A stretch of DNA of 61,505 nucleotides from Ornithinibacillus gellani (GCF_003730295.1 NZ_QTSZ01000014.1:1-61505), one strand, 5' to 3'; positions 7,587-16,454 are shown, counted from the stretch's first letter. The notes: generated from the letters alone by a model not told the origin. A program made the numbers and translations.

Positions 7587-8758
7587 GTTGGAACCTTCAA
7601 GCTTTTCTTCTTTTTCTCCGGTTGACCGTAAATTTTTATCACAATCTTTGGTGCATAATTAAACAGCATCATACCGATAAATGCAGAGATAACAACATAC
7701 ACCCCCGCAAATACTTTTAAAGAAGCAACTGCAATACTTGCGATAACAACAGAAAATTCACCACGAGCGCAAATGGATAATCCTGCCCGCAATGACACAC
7801 GTTTAGACAAACCATACCATTTGCCTCCAATCATTCCAACAAGTATTTTAGCAAGCATTGACCAAATGATTAATACCGCTAGTAAAACAGGCATCGGTAT
7901 CCCATCCCCTAAATGAATGGTTGTACCAAAATAGATAAAGAAAGTAGGCAGTAATAAATCCTGTACAGGCAAAACCACACTTTGAATTCGTTCTACTTTG
8001 CCAATTTCAGCTAGCATCACACCTGCTAAAAAGGCACCGAGTACTTCTGATAATCCAATAAATAAGGCGAGCCCACCGAATGTGGTTGCAATACCGACGA
8101 GTAGGCCAATTTTTATATCCTCGTCATCGATCTTCATTAAAAACTCCTCGAACCGCTTAAAGGCAGTTTTCCCTAGGATAATGGCCAATAATGCAAGTCC
8201 TAGTATTTTTCCCATCAATATGATAAAGTCGAATCCAGTAAATTCTGCTCCTGAGCTAAGCGCAATCAGTACAGCAACAATAATCGGTGCAACAAGATCT
8301 TCAAAAATGAGAACACCGAGCATAAATTCTGTCTCTGCATTTGCCATTCGCCCTTTATCATTTAACAATTTTGCTGTAATCGTAGAGCTGGTAGCAAAAG
8401 CGATTCCACCAATTAAAAATGCAGTGTACCAATCCGCTCCAAAAGCGAGTACGATTACCATGGATACGCCCAGGCTCAAAAATACATCTAATAATCCCGC
8501 GCTCCAAATTTTCTTTGCTATATTTCCAAGCCGCTTCGTATTAAATTCAAGTCCAAGAATGAAAAATAATAATACAATTGCAACTTCACTAGCCAAATAA
8601 AGGATGACATTATCCGTAAACAATCGTCCAATGGCTATACCAAATAAAATGTAAAGAATAACATTTGGAAATTTCGTTTTTAATGCCATGTACCCAAGCA
8701 CAAAAACGCCAAGTAAAACAAGTCCTGCATCTAATAGAATGGGCAATTCATTTAACAA
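7583..8758 (-). CDS. khtU: CPA2-family K+/H+ antiporter subunit KhtU
   Basis: A 391-residue membrane protein with about 12 hydrophobic segments and the Na_H_exchanger fold, including ATSSTITAKLL and the FEDLVAPI aspartate region expected of cation/proton antiporters. In B. subtilis KhtU exports K+ and is gated by the soluble protein KhtT. It starts at TTG six bases after the khtT stop, with a Shine-Dalgarno in the last khtT codons, so the two are translated together. It lacks the C-terminal TrkA-N domain of KefB/C, fitting a separate KhtT partner. A khtS-like gene is not seen. Confidence 0.88.
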   Translation of the reverse strand: MLNELPILLDAGLVLLGVFVLGYMALKTKFPNVILYILFGIAIGRLFTDNVILYLASEVAIVLLFFILGLEFNTKRLGNIAKKIWSAGLLDVFLSLGVSMVIVLAFGADWYTAFLIGGIAFATSSTITAKLLNDKGRMANAETEFMLGVLIFEDLVAPIIVAVLIALSSGAEFTGFDFIILMGKILGLALLAIILGKTAFKRFEEFLMKIDDEDIKIGLLVGIATTFGGLALFIGLSEVLGAFLAGVMLAEIGKVERIQSVVLPVQDLLLPTFFIYFGTTIHLGDGIPMPVLLAVLIIWSMLAKILVGMIGGKWYGLSKRVSLRAGLSICARGEFSVVIASIAVASLKVFAGVYVVISAFIGMMLFNYAPKIVIKIYGQPEKKKKSLKVPT

Positions 8759-8764
8759 TGGACA

Positions 8765-9253
8765 TCATTCCTCACCCTTACAAAGCTGTGTTAGTGCTGC
8801 GATTTGTTCGTCTTTTCCAATTGACATTAACACATCACCTGGCTCCAGCTTTGTATCTGCTTCCGGGATGGCAATAAGATCTTCCCCCTGCACAATGCCA
8901 ATAATGGTTGCTCCAGTTTGGTTGCGAATATCTGATTCCTCAATGGTCTTATAAGCTAGACTTGAATTTTCTTTTAGCTTGATATAATCAACCATAATTT
9001 GTTTTTTAAATAAGCGCATTTTTTCAATATCAACAGGCTGATAAGTCGCACCAAGTAGCTGTGCTGCAAATTCTCTCGTTTCATCAGGAGTTAAGTCCAA
9101 TGCAAAATCCGCCTCATCACTATCACTATCTTCAAAAAAATACAGTTCCCGTTTACCCGTATGATGTACAATTAATACGAGCATATTATCCTCGGACGTT
9201 TTCATCGATATTTTTTGTCCGATTCCAGGTAACTGGGATAAAGAAATTTTCAT
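8765..9253 (-). CDS. khtT: Gating subunit KhtT of the K+/H+ antiporter
   Basis: A 162-residue cytosolic protein with an N-terminal KhtT-specific domain (about 1-75) and a C-terminal TrkA-C/RCK_C domain (about 80-160) ending in LEPGDVLMSIGKDEQI, a hallmark of that fold. In B. subtilis the RCK_C domain binds cyclic di-AMP and controls K+ efflux. GAGGTGA precedes the ATG. It is the first gene of a two-gene operon with khtU. Confidence 0.88.
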   Translation of the reverse strand: MKISLSQLPGIGQKISMKTSEDNMLVLIVHHTGKRELYFFEDSDSDEADFALDLTPDETREFAAQLLGATYQPVDIEKMRLFKKQIMVDYIKLKENSSLAYKTIEESDIRNQTGATIIGIVQGEDLIAIPEADTKLEPGDVLMSIGKDEQIAALTQLCKGEE

Positions 9254-9421
9254 AAAATCACCTCGTTAATATCTTAACATTGCACCTGGGCAGATTCCCA
9301 GAATTTTTTATATTTATTTTCGCATAAAGTGTTCCATTATGTTATCCATTTCTTCGTTATTTATAAAGAAATTCGAATACCTGATGAATCACAAACTATC
9401 GAATTACTCTATTAAAAAAGC

Positions 9422-9452
9422 AAAAAGGCGAGAGAGTATATCTCCCGCCTTT
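9422..9452 (-). terminator. Terminator of ptsH
   Basis: On the minus strand AAAGGCGGGAGA pairs with TCTCTCGCCTTT, followed by TTTG, directly after ptsH. Confidence 0.82.
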
Positions 9453-9456
9453 ATTA

Positions 9457-9720
9457 TTATTCACCAAGATGTTCTTTAATAATCTCAGTAACACCTGCAA
9501 GTGCAGCTTCTTCATCGCTACCATCCGCACTTACTGTAATTTGTGCGCCTTTAGGAATACCGAGTGACATAACACCCATAATCGACTTTAGGTTTACTTT
9601 TTTATCATTATAACCAATTTCGATTTCAGATTCGAATTGTCCTGCTTTATTAACTAGCAATGTTGCAGGTCGTGCGTGTACTCCAGTCTCGGCAGTAATT
9701 GTAAATGTTTGTTCCTTCAT
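9457..9720 (-). CDS. ptsH: Phosphocarrier protein HPr
   Basis: An 87-residue HPr, the central phosphocarrier of the sugar phosphotransferase system and, when phosphorylated on Ser46, co-repressor of CcpA. Choosing the ATG at 9718-9720 gives canonical numbering: H15 in GVHARPATLLV and S46 in NLKSIMGVMSLGI. The His at 15 separates it from Crh, which has another residue there. GGA lies 8 nt upstream of this ATG. It stands alone; ptsI is not adjacent, unlike the usual ptsHI operon. Its terminator follows directly. Confidence 0.93.
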   Translation of the reverse strand: MKEQTFTITAETGVHARPATLLVNKAGQFESEIEIGYNDKKVNLKSIMGVMSLGIPKGAQITVSADGSDEEAALAGVTEIIKEHLGE

Positions 9721-9933
9721 TTCATTCATCCTTTCAACGGTCATGTGACCTATCCTATTTTAGTCCTTTTGTTTGTGAAAAATTGAACTGATTCCATTAT
9801 ATACAATATCTGAAATAAATTAAACAAAAATGCTATGGTTTTCTAAAACAAATGTTATTCCAGATTGTTTTTACTTTTTCATTGTGATACGTTGGATTCA
9901 GGTTACATGAAGCTATAATCAGGAGGAATGAAT

Positions 9934-10641
9934 ATGAGTGTACATATTGGGGCAAAACAGGGAGAAATCGCAGAAAACATATTGCTGCCGGGAGACCCAT
10001 TACGCGCTAAATATATTGCTGAAACCTATTTTGAAGAGGTACAGCAATATAATGATGTGAGAGGCATGTATGGTTATACGGGAACATACAAGGGGGAGCG
10101 CGTATCTGTTCAAGGTACTGGCATGGGTGCACCTTCCATATCCATCTATGTAAATGAGTTGATTCAAAGCTATAATGTAAAAAAGCTCATCCGGGTTGGA
10201 ACTTGTGGTGCGATTCAGAAGGATGTGCATGTAAGAGATGTCATTCTTGCCCAAGGGGCTACAACGGATTCCAAGCAGAATGAATTAATTTTTAATGGAA
10301 TTCAATATGCGCCAATCGCTGATTTTGATTTACTAAAGCGTGCACATGATGTTGGGGAAACAATGGGGAAAACGATACGTGTGGGAAATATTTTCACCAG
10401 TGACAGCTTCTATCGGGATAATGCCCAACAAGTAAATGAATTATTAGCGGCCTACAAAGTATTAGCAATAGAAATGGAATCTTCGGCACTTTATACATTG
10501 GCTGCCAAATTTAATCGCCAAGCTTTGTCGATCTTAACCGTATCAGATCATATTATAACCGGCGAAGAAACGACAGCAAAAGAAAGACAGACTACTTTCC
10601 ATGAAATGATGGAAATGGCTTTAGAGACGATCATAAAGTGA
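9934..10641 (+). CDS. deoD: Purine nucleoside phosphorylase, DeoD type
   Basis: A 235-residue cytosolic enzyme that splits purine (deoxy)nucleosides with phosphate to base and (deoxy)ribose-1-phosphate for salvage. It shows the PNP_UDP_1 signatures [32 protein letters not shown], the RVGTCGAI phosphate site, the MESSALY ribose site and the catalytic Asp in TVSDH. ATG 9934 was chosen because AGGAGG (9921-9926) is 7 nt upstream; the ATG at 9928 is too close. Its TGA stop lies inside the first four bases of a repeat copy. Confidence 0.95.
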   Translation: MSVHIGAKQGEIAENILLPGDPLRAKYIAETYFEEVQQYNDVRGMYGYTGTYKGERVSVQGTGMGAPSISIYVNELIQSYNVKKLIRVGTCGAIQKDVHVRDVILAQGATTDSKQNELIFNGIQYAPIADFDLLKRAHDVGETMGKTIRVGNIFTSDSFYRDNAQQVNELLAAYKVLAIEMESSALYTLAAKFNRQALSILTVSDHIITGEETTAKERQTTFHEMMEMALETIIK

Positions 10642-10790
10642 AACTTCAATCTGTGGGGATTTTTAGCCCGTCCCCACTGATTGTTAGTTGAACCAATCAG
10701 GCCTTTACTGGCTGTTGATCCACCACATACCAATCTTGTCATCAATTAAAACGCTTGAAGTGGGGGGCTTACAGCCAGTTAATCTGTGAA
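10638..10790 (+). repeat. Interspersed 3'-end repeat, copy B
   Basis: A 153-bp copy, highly similar to 7381-7534, in sense orientation after deoD. Its first bases, GTGAAACTTC, contain the deoD stop codon. Both main stems are kept, with changes concentrated in loops; one stem-1 position is mismatched. The deoD terminator lies beyond the repeat, so the element should be part of the deoD 3' untranslated region. Confidence 0.85.
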
Positions 10791-10805
10791 AAAATATTAA
10801 GAGCA

Positions 10806-10853
10806 CTGCAGGTTGCATCCGGTGATGTGGATGACAGCCTGCAATTTTTTTAT
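10806..10853 (+). terminator. Terminator of deoD
   Basis: TGCAGG-TTG-CATCC pairs with GGATG-ACAG-CCTGCA (one bulge), followed by ATTTTTTTATT. Confidence 0.75.
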
Positions 10854-10943
10854 TCATTCTGTTTCCTTTCCATGCTTTCTTTTCAATGGATATAGTTGTT
10901 CTTTTCCCCCAAATCTATCATCGTGCGCTAACATTACCCCTCC

Positions 10944-10975
10944 ATTGTTAACTGTTCAAAAATAGAGTTGACAAT
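10944..10975 (+). promoter_or_regulatory. BirA (biotin repressor) operator
   Basis: ATTGTTAAC (10944-10952) and GTTGACAAT (10967-10975) form an inverted repeat with a 14-nt spacer and one mismatch, matching the Bacillus BirA operator. The right half-site overlaps the -35 box of the bioY promoter, so bound biotinyl-AMP-BirA would block RNA polymerase. Confidence 0.82.
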
Positions 10976-10997
10976 ATACGCAAACACCGTTTATGAT
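10968..10997 (+). promoter_or_regulatory. SigA promoter of bioY
   Basis: A perfect TTGACA (-35, 10968-10973) and TATGAT (-10, 10992-10997) with an 18-nt spacer, about 30 bases before the bioY start. Confidence 0.82.
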
Positions 10998-11026
10998 CAT
11001 GTAAGGAAGAAGGGGGAAACAGAGAA

Positions 11027-11632
11027 ATGAGTAAATTAAAAACAGTTGATTTAACGTTTGGAGCAGTTTTTGTTTGTTTAATGGCAATCGGGGCTAATAT
11101 TACCGTTTGGTTCCCGGTACTTGCGGTACCAATTGGCGGTGCTACCGTTCCTGTCTCTTTACAAACATTTTTTGCGATATTAGCTGGACTTATGCTAGGC
11201 AGAAAGCTTGGTAGTTTATCGATGATTGTTTACACACTTGTTGGTGTTGCCGGTGTTCCGGTATTTGCAAATCTACAGGCTGGCCCCATGGCATTGGCTA
11301 CACCTACTGGCGGATTCATCATTTCTTTTATATGTGTTGCATTTATTGTGGGCTGGATTGCAGATTTTGCTAAGAAACCATCCATTGCTATGTATACCTT
11401 TGCCGCATTGATTGGACTCATCGTAAATTATGGGATTGGAGTTAGCTTTTTATACTTATCCATGAATACTTGGTTGGAATTATCTATTACTTATTCGCTT
11501 GCATGGAAAGGCATGATTCCATTTCTAATTAAAGATGGTGCGCTAGCTTGTCTTGCTGCCGTATTTATGATCAGCTTTGCTAAACGTGTACCATATGCTT
11601 TTCGGACAGCACGTACGTCAACAAATGGGTAA
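11027..11632 (+). CDS. bioY: Biotin transporter BioY (S component)
   Basis: A 201-residue integral membrane protein with about six hydrophobic segments and BioY family features: PIGGATVPVSLQTFFAILAG near residues 36-54 and a central GPMALATPTGGF-I stretch. It captures biotin, working alone or with an ECF energy-coupling module; no ATPase or EcfT gene is adjacent. AAGGGGGAAA precedes ATG. The BirA operator upstream independently supports the biotin assignment. Confidence 0.93.
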   Translation: MSKLKTVDLTFGAVFVCLMAIGANITVWFPVLAVPIGGATVPVSLQTFFAILAGLMLGRKLGSLSMIVYTLVGVAGVPVFANLQAGPMALATPTGGFIISFICVAFIVGWIADFAKKPSIAMYTFAALIGLIVNYGIGVSFLYLSMNTWLELSITYSLAWKGMIPFLIKDGALACLAAVFMISFAKRVPYAFRTARTSTNG

Positions 11633-11754
11633 TGTTCAGATAAGGTTGGTATCCCTGGTTCATGCTTTTCTGATGTCAATATGATAAAATATACATCCAT
11701 CATTCATTTTGGCATATGCTAGAAAAAAGCAGCAAACTGGAAAGGATGCCAGCT

Positions 11755-12231
11755 ATGACATTATTTCAAAATTTTCCATTATGGGCTGCCTTATCAGCAA
11801 TTGTTTTTGCCCAGGTTATTAAAATACCGATTCGTTTCATCGTTACAAAGGAGTTTAAGCCTGGTCTCGCATTTAGTACAGGTGGAATGCCAAGTAGCCA
11901 TTCGGCTGCCGTTGCCGCACTGTCAACCGGGATTGGAATTGTGTCCGGTGTCGATTCACCTTTGTTCGCCGTATCATGTGTATTCAGCATCATCATTATG
12001 TTCGATGCTTCAGGAGTTCGCAGACAAGCTGGTGAACAAGCAGTTGTGTTAAATCAATTAATCAAGGATTTTCAATACTTTGTAGAAGGTGCGAAAGACT
12101 GGAATCAAAAAGGCAATCTTGAAAAAAGACAAGAACTGAAGGAATTACTTGGACATCAACCGATTGAAGTATTTTTCGGTGCATTATCAGGTGTTGGTAT
12201 CGCTTTTTTACTTGCTCTTTTATACGTATAA
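11755..12231 (+). CDS. yuiD: YuiD, divergent PAP2-family membrane protein
   Basis: A 158-residue protein with about four hydrophobic segments, the same length as B. subtilis YuiD, belonging to the DUF212/divergent PAP2 family. Conserved features are GGMPSSHSAAVAALS (the PAP2 SxxH-like motif, about residues 44-58) and FDASGVRRQAGEQA. The substrate is unknown, probably a lipid-linked phosphate. ATG 11755 was chosen because AAGGA lies 8 nt upstream; a farther in-frame ATG at 11716 has no such site. Confidence 0.88.
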   Translation: MTLFQNFPLWAALSAIVFAQVIKIPIRFIVTKEFKPGLAFSTGGMPSSHSAAVAALSTGIGIVSGVDSPLFAVSCVFSIIIMFDASGVRRQAGEQAVVLNQLIKDFQYFVEGAKDWNQKGNLEKRQELKELLGHQPIEVFFGALSGVGIAFLLALLYV

Positions 12232-12237
12232 GCATTG

Positions 12238-12280
12238 AAAAAGCAGCTGCTTGGCATAAAACCAAGCAACTGCTTTTTTT
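12238..12280. terminator. Bidirectional terminator between yuiD and yuiC
   Basis: AAAGCAGCTGCTTGG pairs with CCAAGCAACTGCTTT across a short loop, with a T tract on the plus strand and A-rich sequence on the other. It serves two convergent genes. Confidence 0.85.
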
Positions 12281-12965
12281 AACTTTTATTCAATTGTTCC
12301 CGGAAGACCTGTAATGTTTCGTTCTCATTCAGGTCTATTAATTCTTGCTCTGTCAGTGTCCCATTTCCTTTTTCAATTAAATAAACATCAACCTCACGTT
12401 TCCCCCATTGAGAATAAACATCCTCTACAGTCGGGTAGTACAAGTCAATTCTGTTTCCTGTAATGGCTCCACCCTTATCTGCTACAACACCATATCCATA
12501 GCCAGGGATGAATAAAATCGTTCCAATCGGATAAACGGATAAATCAGCAGCAATAGTAGAATATAAGTCTCGTTTCACTTGAACACCAGAATAAGTTATT
12601 CCATACTCGGGATGATTTGGCGTTTTCCCAGTTGATTCTACTCCAGCAGTATAACCTGTTGCAACAACGGTTTGATAGGAATATTGGTCCAGATTAATTG
12701 CTTCTTCCAATGTTTTCGGGCCTTCAATTTGTTCACTGGAAATGAGCACACCTGACTGCTCCACGGTATGAAGCTGCTTTTCCTTTAAAGCTACTTTTCT
12801 AAAATGAAAAGGTTTATCCTCATATTTGCTTGCCTGCTTCCCGCTGTCCATTGCAAGCTGCATGTTAGCAAAAGACACATCCGAAATACTCGTTATTGTC
12901 GTAAGAAACGCGATGATAATCAACAATAACATGCTTGTTTTTTTCAATATTTTACTTGTTTTCAA
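12279..12965 (-). CDS. yuiC: YuiC, exported 3D-domain lytic transglycosylase
   Basis: A 228-residue exported protein: a basic N-terminus and hydrophobic signal (about residues 10-32), a linker, and a C-terminal 3D domain named for three aspartates, seen here in AADLS, VVADKG and NRIDLY. B. subtilis YuiC of this type cleaves glycan strands of peptidoglycan as a muramidase/lytic transglycosylase. The TTG at 12963-12965 is the preferred start because AGAGAGGTG lies about 6 nt upstream; an ATG 33 nt further up lacks a clear site. Its place after yuiB matches B. subtilis. Confidence 0.85.
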   Translation of the reverse strand: MKTSKILKKTSMLLLIIIAFLTTITSISDVSFANMQLAMDSGKQASKYEDKPFHFRKVALKEKQLHTVEQSGVLISSEQIEGPKTLEEAINLDQYSYQTVVATGYTAGVESTGKTPNHPEYGITYSGVQVKRDLYSTIAADLSVYPIGTILFIPGYGYGVVADKGGAITGNRIDLYYPTVEDVYSQWGKREVDVYLIEKGNGTLTEQELIDLNENETLQVFREQLNKS

Positions 12966-13052
12966 TCCTAACACCTCTCTGGATGTCATCATGTCCAAAC
13001 AAGTATATTTTTATTCATATTTATTTATTTTTTTAAAACAAGCCGTGGTTGA

Positions 13053-13364
13053 TTAAAACATTTGATATCCACTTTTACGTAGAAATTTAATGACAAAACC
13101 GCACACGATGGTCCCAACCAAGCCGGATGATAGAATGATCATATCGACAGGTGTAATTAATAGTAACTTTTCAAAGGCTAATGAAAAGGAAGCGACCGGT
13201 GATTTAAAATACTCTGTAATGGAGATGCCGCCAACAATTAGTAACACGATAAATGGATAAATAAAAGCCATCAACCATGTTCTACGTAATAACATATTTA
13301 ATATAAAAGCCAATCCGAAAAAAATCACGAAAAATAATAACACGGAAACAACGAGCTGTATCAA
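13053..13364 (-). CDS. yuiB: YuiB, small membrane protein
   Basis: A 103-residue protein with three hydrophobic segments, close in length and place to B. subtilis YuiB (105 residues), function unknown. The TTG at 13362-13364 is preferred because AAGGGGAC precedes it by about 9 nt. A longer reading from 13436 would begin inside the yumB terminator, which argues against it. It lies between yumB and yuiC, all on the minus strand. Confidence 0.78.
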   Translation of the reverse strand: MIQLVVSVLLFFVIFFGLAFILNMLLRRTWLMAFIYPFIVLLIVGGISITEYFKSPVASFSLAFEKLLLITPVDMIILSSGLVGTIVCGFVIKFLRKSGYQMF

Positions 13365-13420
13365 TGTAAATGTCCCCTTCACGTATGTAGTAATCCAACC
13401 CAATTTTATATCAATTGATA

Positions 13421-13452
13421 GAAAAAGCAAAGGCAATTGACCGCCTTTGCTT
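13421..13452 (-). terminator. Terminator of yumB
   Basis: On the minus strand AAGCAAAGGC pairs with GCCTTTGCTT and a T-rich tract follows, about 20 bases after the yumB stop. yuiB downstream must then have its own promoter or depend on read-through. Confidence 0.78.
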
Positions 13453-13471
13453 ATATGACATTCATTTCCTT

Positions 13472-14692
13472 TTAATAGAAAAAATTAAATTTTCCTTTTT
13501 TCATTAATAAACCGATTCCGCCAAGCTTTAATAAATAACGATTATCAATAATCTTCTTCATTGCTGTAGCTGACCAACCAAAAATTTTATGGTCGCCCAT
13601 AACAACGCCGATAGCATCATTATGTCCAAGGGATGCCACTGTCCCTAAAATGTTTGGTTCAAATGTTTCTAGTTCTGCACCACCGCGTACCAATGCTTTA
13701 ATATTTTTAGCAACCGTATATGATTGCTGAATCGCAATTTGTGCTGTTGGCGGGAACGGTCGGCCTGTTTCAGGATTCATAATAAGTGCACAGTCTCCAA
13801 TGACGAATACATCATCATACTCAGGCGTACGCATATCTTTTCTTACCTCGATCTTGCCACGATTCGTTTCAAAACCAGAGTTTTCCACAATGCCATTTGC
13901 TTTAACACCGGCAGCCCAAACCGTTGTCATCGTCGGAACCTCAACCATTTTTCCATCTTTCTCGTATACGATACTGTCCGGTTTACATTCCTTCAGCATT
14001 GCCCCTAGCACGAACTCCACACCACGTGATTCCAAAGAGTTCATGGCGTACTCGACAAGCTGCGGATCAAATCCAGGTAATACAGTTGGTGCCCCTTCCA
14101 CATTAATAATCCGTACCTGTGCTTTGTTGATATCGTATTCCTCGCATAGCTCTGGGACGCGATTCGCAAGTTCACCGACAAATTCAATGCCTGTAAATCC
14201 ACCGCCGCCAACAACGATATTTAAGCGTGCTTGCTTTTTATCTCTTTCATTATTATATTGAGCAAAATGATACTCCAGATGCTCTCGTAGCAACCGGCTG
14301 CTATCAATATTACCAATCATAAATGCATTTTCTTCCAAGCCTGGGATCCCAAATGTTGCTGCTTCAAAGCCAAGCCCAACTACTAAAATATCATAATCAA
14401 GCACCGCATTTTCAAGCTTTACTTTCTTTTCATCTGGTTTAATTTCAACTACGGTATCCTGAAGAATCGTAATTCGGTTTGTTTTTATAACATCTTTGAT
14501 TGCAATTCGTGCACGGTCGTGGTGAATCGTACCAGCTGCAACTTCATGTAGCCATGTGGATTGGTAATGGTAATCATTTTTGTTTACCAAGGTAATATTT
14601 GCTTCATTTACTCCTAACTGCTTTTGTAAATTCACTGCAGTCATCATACCGCCATAACCGGCGCCTAATAGTACAATATGTGGTTTATTCAT
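13472..14692 (-). CDS. yumB: Type II NADH dehydrogenase YumB
   Basis: A 406-residue FAD enzyme (same length as B. subtilis YumB) that passes electrons from NADH to quinone without pumping protons. It has two Rossmann motifs, GAGYGGMMTA near the N-terminus for FAD and VVGGGGFTGIEFVGEL at mid-protein for NADH, plus the FVIGDCAL FAD motif and a hydrophobic C-terminal segment for membrane attachment. The ATG at 14690-14692 follows GGAAGGGAAA; the reading extends upstream without a better site. A Rex/Fnr-like palindrome lies about 50 bp upstream. Confidence 0.92.
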   Translation of the reverse strand: MNKPHIVLLGAGYGGMMTAVNLQKQLGVNEANITLVNKNDYHYQSTWLHEVAAGTIHHDRARIAIKDVIKTNRITILQDTVVEIKPDEKKVKLENAVLDYDILVVGLGFEAATFGIPGLEENAFMIGNIDSSRLLREHLEYHFAQYNNERDKKQARLNIVVGGGGFTGIEFVGELANRVPELCEEYDINKAQVRIINVEGAPTVLPGFDPQLVEYAMNSLESRGVEFVLGAMLKECKPDSIVYEKDGKMVEVPTMTTVWAAGVKANGIVENSGFETNRGKIEVRKDMRTPEYDDVFVIGDCALIMNPETGRPFPPTAQIAIQQSYTVAKNIKALVRGGAELETFEPNILGTVASLGHNDAIGVVMGDHKIFGWSATAMKKIIDNRYLLKLGGIGLLMKKGKFNFFY

Positions 14693-14742
14693 CTTACTTT
14701 CCCTTCCATTCCTGGCATTATTCTGAATTGCATCTCTTATAT

Positions 14743-14760
14743 TTGTGACACATTTCACTA
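14743..14760. promoter_or_regulatory. Rex- or Fnr-type palindrome upstream of yumB
   Basis: TTGTGA-CACATT-TCACTA matches the Rex consensus TTGTGA-N6-TCACAA at 11 of 12 defined positions and also fits the Bacillus Fnr box TGTGA-N6-TCACA with one mismatch. It lies 51-68 bp upstream of the yumB start, where a repressor or activator could act. B. subtilis ndh is a known Rex target; the window itself encodes an Fnr-like protein at 16511-17215. Confidence 0.55.
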
Positions 14761-14830
14761 TCTATCCAATAAAAAAATTGGCAGTTGCCAAGTATACGCT
14801 GATTTCAATTAAAATACAAATCCTTTGCTT

Positions 14831-14848
14831 TGTTACACAATCGTAACA
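14831..14848. promoter_or_regulatory. Perfect inverted repeat between yumB and yumC
   Basis: TGTTAC-ACAATC-GTAACA is a perfect 6-bp inverted repeat in the 324-bp divergent region. Its half-site spacing does not fit Rex or Fnr. It could be an operator for yumC or yumB; the protein is unknown. Confidence 0.35.
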
Positions 14849-15016
14849 TAATCCCTTGTCAATATTATTACTTTTTTGTCGAATTTTCAACCCTTTCCTG
14901 TATTTTTTTTATTTTCAATGCATCGTTTTCCACTGTTTCCGATTTTCAAACCGTACAAAATACCATGATGTATGCTATTATAGTTATGTGTTTTGAAAGA
15001 AATGGGGGTACTACTG

Positions 15017-16003
15017 TTGGCAGAAAAAGTTTATGATATAACCATACTCGGTGCTGGACCCGCTGGATTATTTACTGCTTTTTACGGCGGTATGCGCCAG
15101 GCCAGTGTAAAATTAATTGAAAGTCTTCCACATACAGGCGGTCAGCTTACCGCTTTATATCCAGAGAAGGACATCTATGACGTTGCTGGATTCCCTAAAA
15201 TTCGTGCGCAAGAGCTTATCGATAATTTAGAGGAACAATTGCAGCTATTTGATACAGAAATTGTGCTCGGCCAAGCTATTGAGAAACTGGAAAAAATGGA
15301 TGATGATACTTTCCGTTTAACTTCTTCCACAAACGAAGTTCATTACACGAAAAGTGTCATTATTACTGCTGGTAACGGTGCGTTTCAGCCACGTCGCTTA
15401 AATATTGGAGATAGCGAAAGATTTGAAGATATCAATCTACATTATCATGTAAAAGATATGAATCGCTATCGCGGACAACGTGTAGCACTTTTAGGCGGTG
15501 GAGATTCAGCTGTCGATTGGGCATTGATGCTTGAACCAATAGCAGAGAAAGTATCATTGATACACCGACGCGATCAATTCCGTGCCCATGAGCATAGTGT
15601 TGAAAAGTTACTTGCTTCTAACGTTGAAGTTATCACGCCTTTTGTTCCGAAAGAAATTATCGCTACTGAACAAATTGAACAGTTAAGACTGGAAGAAGTA
15701 AAAGGAGAACGTGAAATCACGCTCGATGTTGACGCGATTTTATGTAACTATGGTTTCATTTCAACACTTGGCCCTATCAAAGACTGGGGCTTAGAAATTG
15801 AAAGAAACAGTATCGTCGTTAATTCCAAAATGGAGACCAATATCCCAGGCGTATATGCGGCTGGTGATATTAACACATACCCTGGTAAAGTGAAGCTTAT
15901 TGCAACAGGATTTGGTGAAGGACCAACTGCAGTAAATAATGCCATGCAATATTTGGATCCAAAAGCTAGAATTCAACCAAAGCACTCTACCAGTATGTTT
16001 TAA
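15017..16003 (+). CDS. yumC: Ferredoxin/flavodoxin-NADP+ reductase YumC
   Basis: A 328-residue homodimeric thioredoxin-reductase-like FAD enzyme that moves electrons between NADPH and ferredoxin or flavodoxin. It has [13 protein letters not shown] for [13 protein letters not shown] for NADPH, and the [19 protein letters not shown] motif typical of YumC; the CxxC of thioredoxin reductase is absent, as expected. TTG 15017 is preferred because GGGGG lies 8 nt upstream and the protein then starts as in B. subtilis YumC (332 residues). It has its own terminator. Confidence 0.93.
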   Translation: MAEKVYDITILGAGPAGLFTAFYGGMRQASVKLIESLPHTGGQLTALYPEKDIYDVAGFPKIRAQELIDNLEEQLQLFDTEIVLGQAIEKLEKMDDDTFRLTSSTNEVHYTKSVIITAGNGAFQPRRLNIGDSERFEDINLHYHVKDMNRYRGQRVALLGGGDSAVDWALMLEPIAEKVSLIHRRDQFRAHEHSVEKLLASNVEVITPFVPKEIIATEQIEQLRLEEVKGEREITLDVDAILCNYGFISTLGPIKDWGLEIERNSIVVNSKMETNIPGVYAAGDINTYPGKVKLIATGFGEGPTAVNNAMQYLDPKARIQPKHSTSMF

Positions 16004-16020
16004 AAGTAATGCCGAGAATA

Positions 16021-16066
16021 AAATGCAGACTTGAGTCCTCATATCCGGATTCAAGTCTGCATTTTT
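16021..16066 (+). terminator. Terminator of yumC
   Basis: ATGCAGACTTGA pairs with TCAAGTCTGCAT (further pairing inside), followed by TTTTTG, 18 bases after the stop. Confidence 0.88.
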
Positions 16067-16142
16067 GTTACATCATTTCTTGGCATGGAAATAACCCTAA
16101 CTTATTTTCCTTTTTTACGATTTAACTTACTTCAAATGCGAT

Positions 16143-16454
16143 TTATCTTACTCCATTTTGGAAAAAACACGATGTCACGTCACTTAAATGCTGTTTAACT
16201 TACTCCATTTCGGAAAATACATGATTTCGCGTAACTTAAATGCTGTTTAACTTACTCCATTTCGGAAAATACATGATTTCGCGTAACTTAAATGCTGTTT
16301 AACTTACTCCATTTCGGAAAATACATGATTTCGAGTAACTTAAATGCTGTTTATCTTACTCCTATTTGAAAAATTCATGATGTCACGTAACTTAAATGCT
16401 GATTATCTTACTCCATTTTGAAAAAAATACGATGTCACATACTTTAAAGCTTTT
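16143..16454. repeat. Six-unit 52-bp tandem repeat array
   Basis: Six consecutive units begin with TTAACTTACTCC or TTATCTTACTCC; the TACTCC landmark falls at 16149, 16201, 16253, 16305, 16357 and 16409, exactly 52 bp apart. The central units are nearly identical and the outer ones diverge, the pattern of unequal crossing-over. A degenerate unit precedes them from about 16100. The array fills the gap between the convergent yumC and the Fnr-like gene. No open reading frame crosses it. Confidence 0.92.

Noticed and set aside
7998-8600. 200-codon plus-strand frame inside khtU
   Set aside because: Antisense shadow of a conserved membrane protein gene, rich in Ser, Asn and Pro as expected from the complement.
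9457-9720. Crh instead of HPr
   Set aside because: His15 is present; Crh lacks the phosphorylatable His.
13365-13436. Longer N-terminus for YuiB
   Set aside because: It would start in the yumB terminator hairpin; the TTG at 13364 has a good ribosome site and gives the family length.
16143-16454. CRISPR array interpretation of the 52-bp repeats
   Set aside because: Units are contiguous with no variable spacers, and no cas genes are present.
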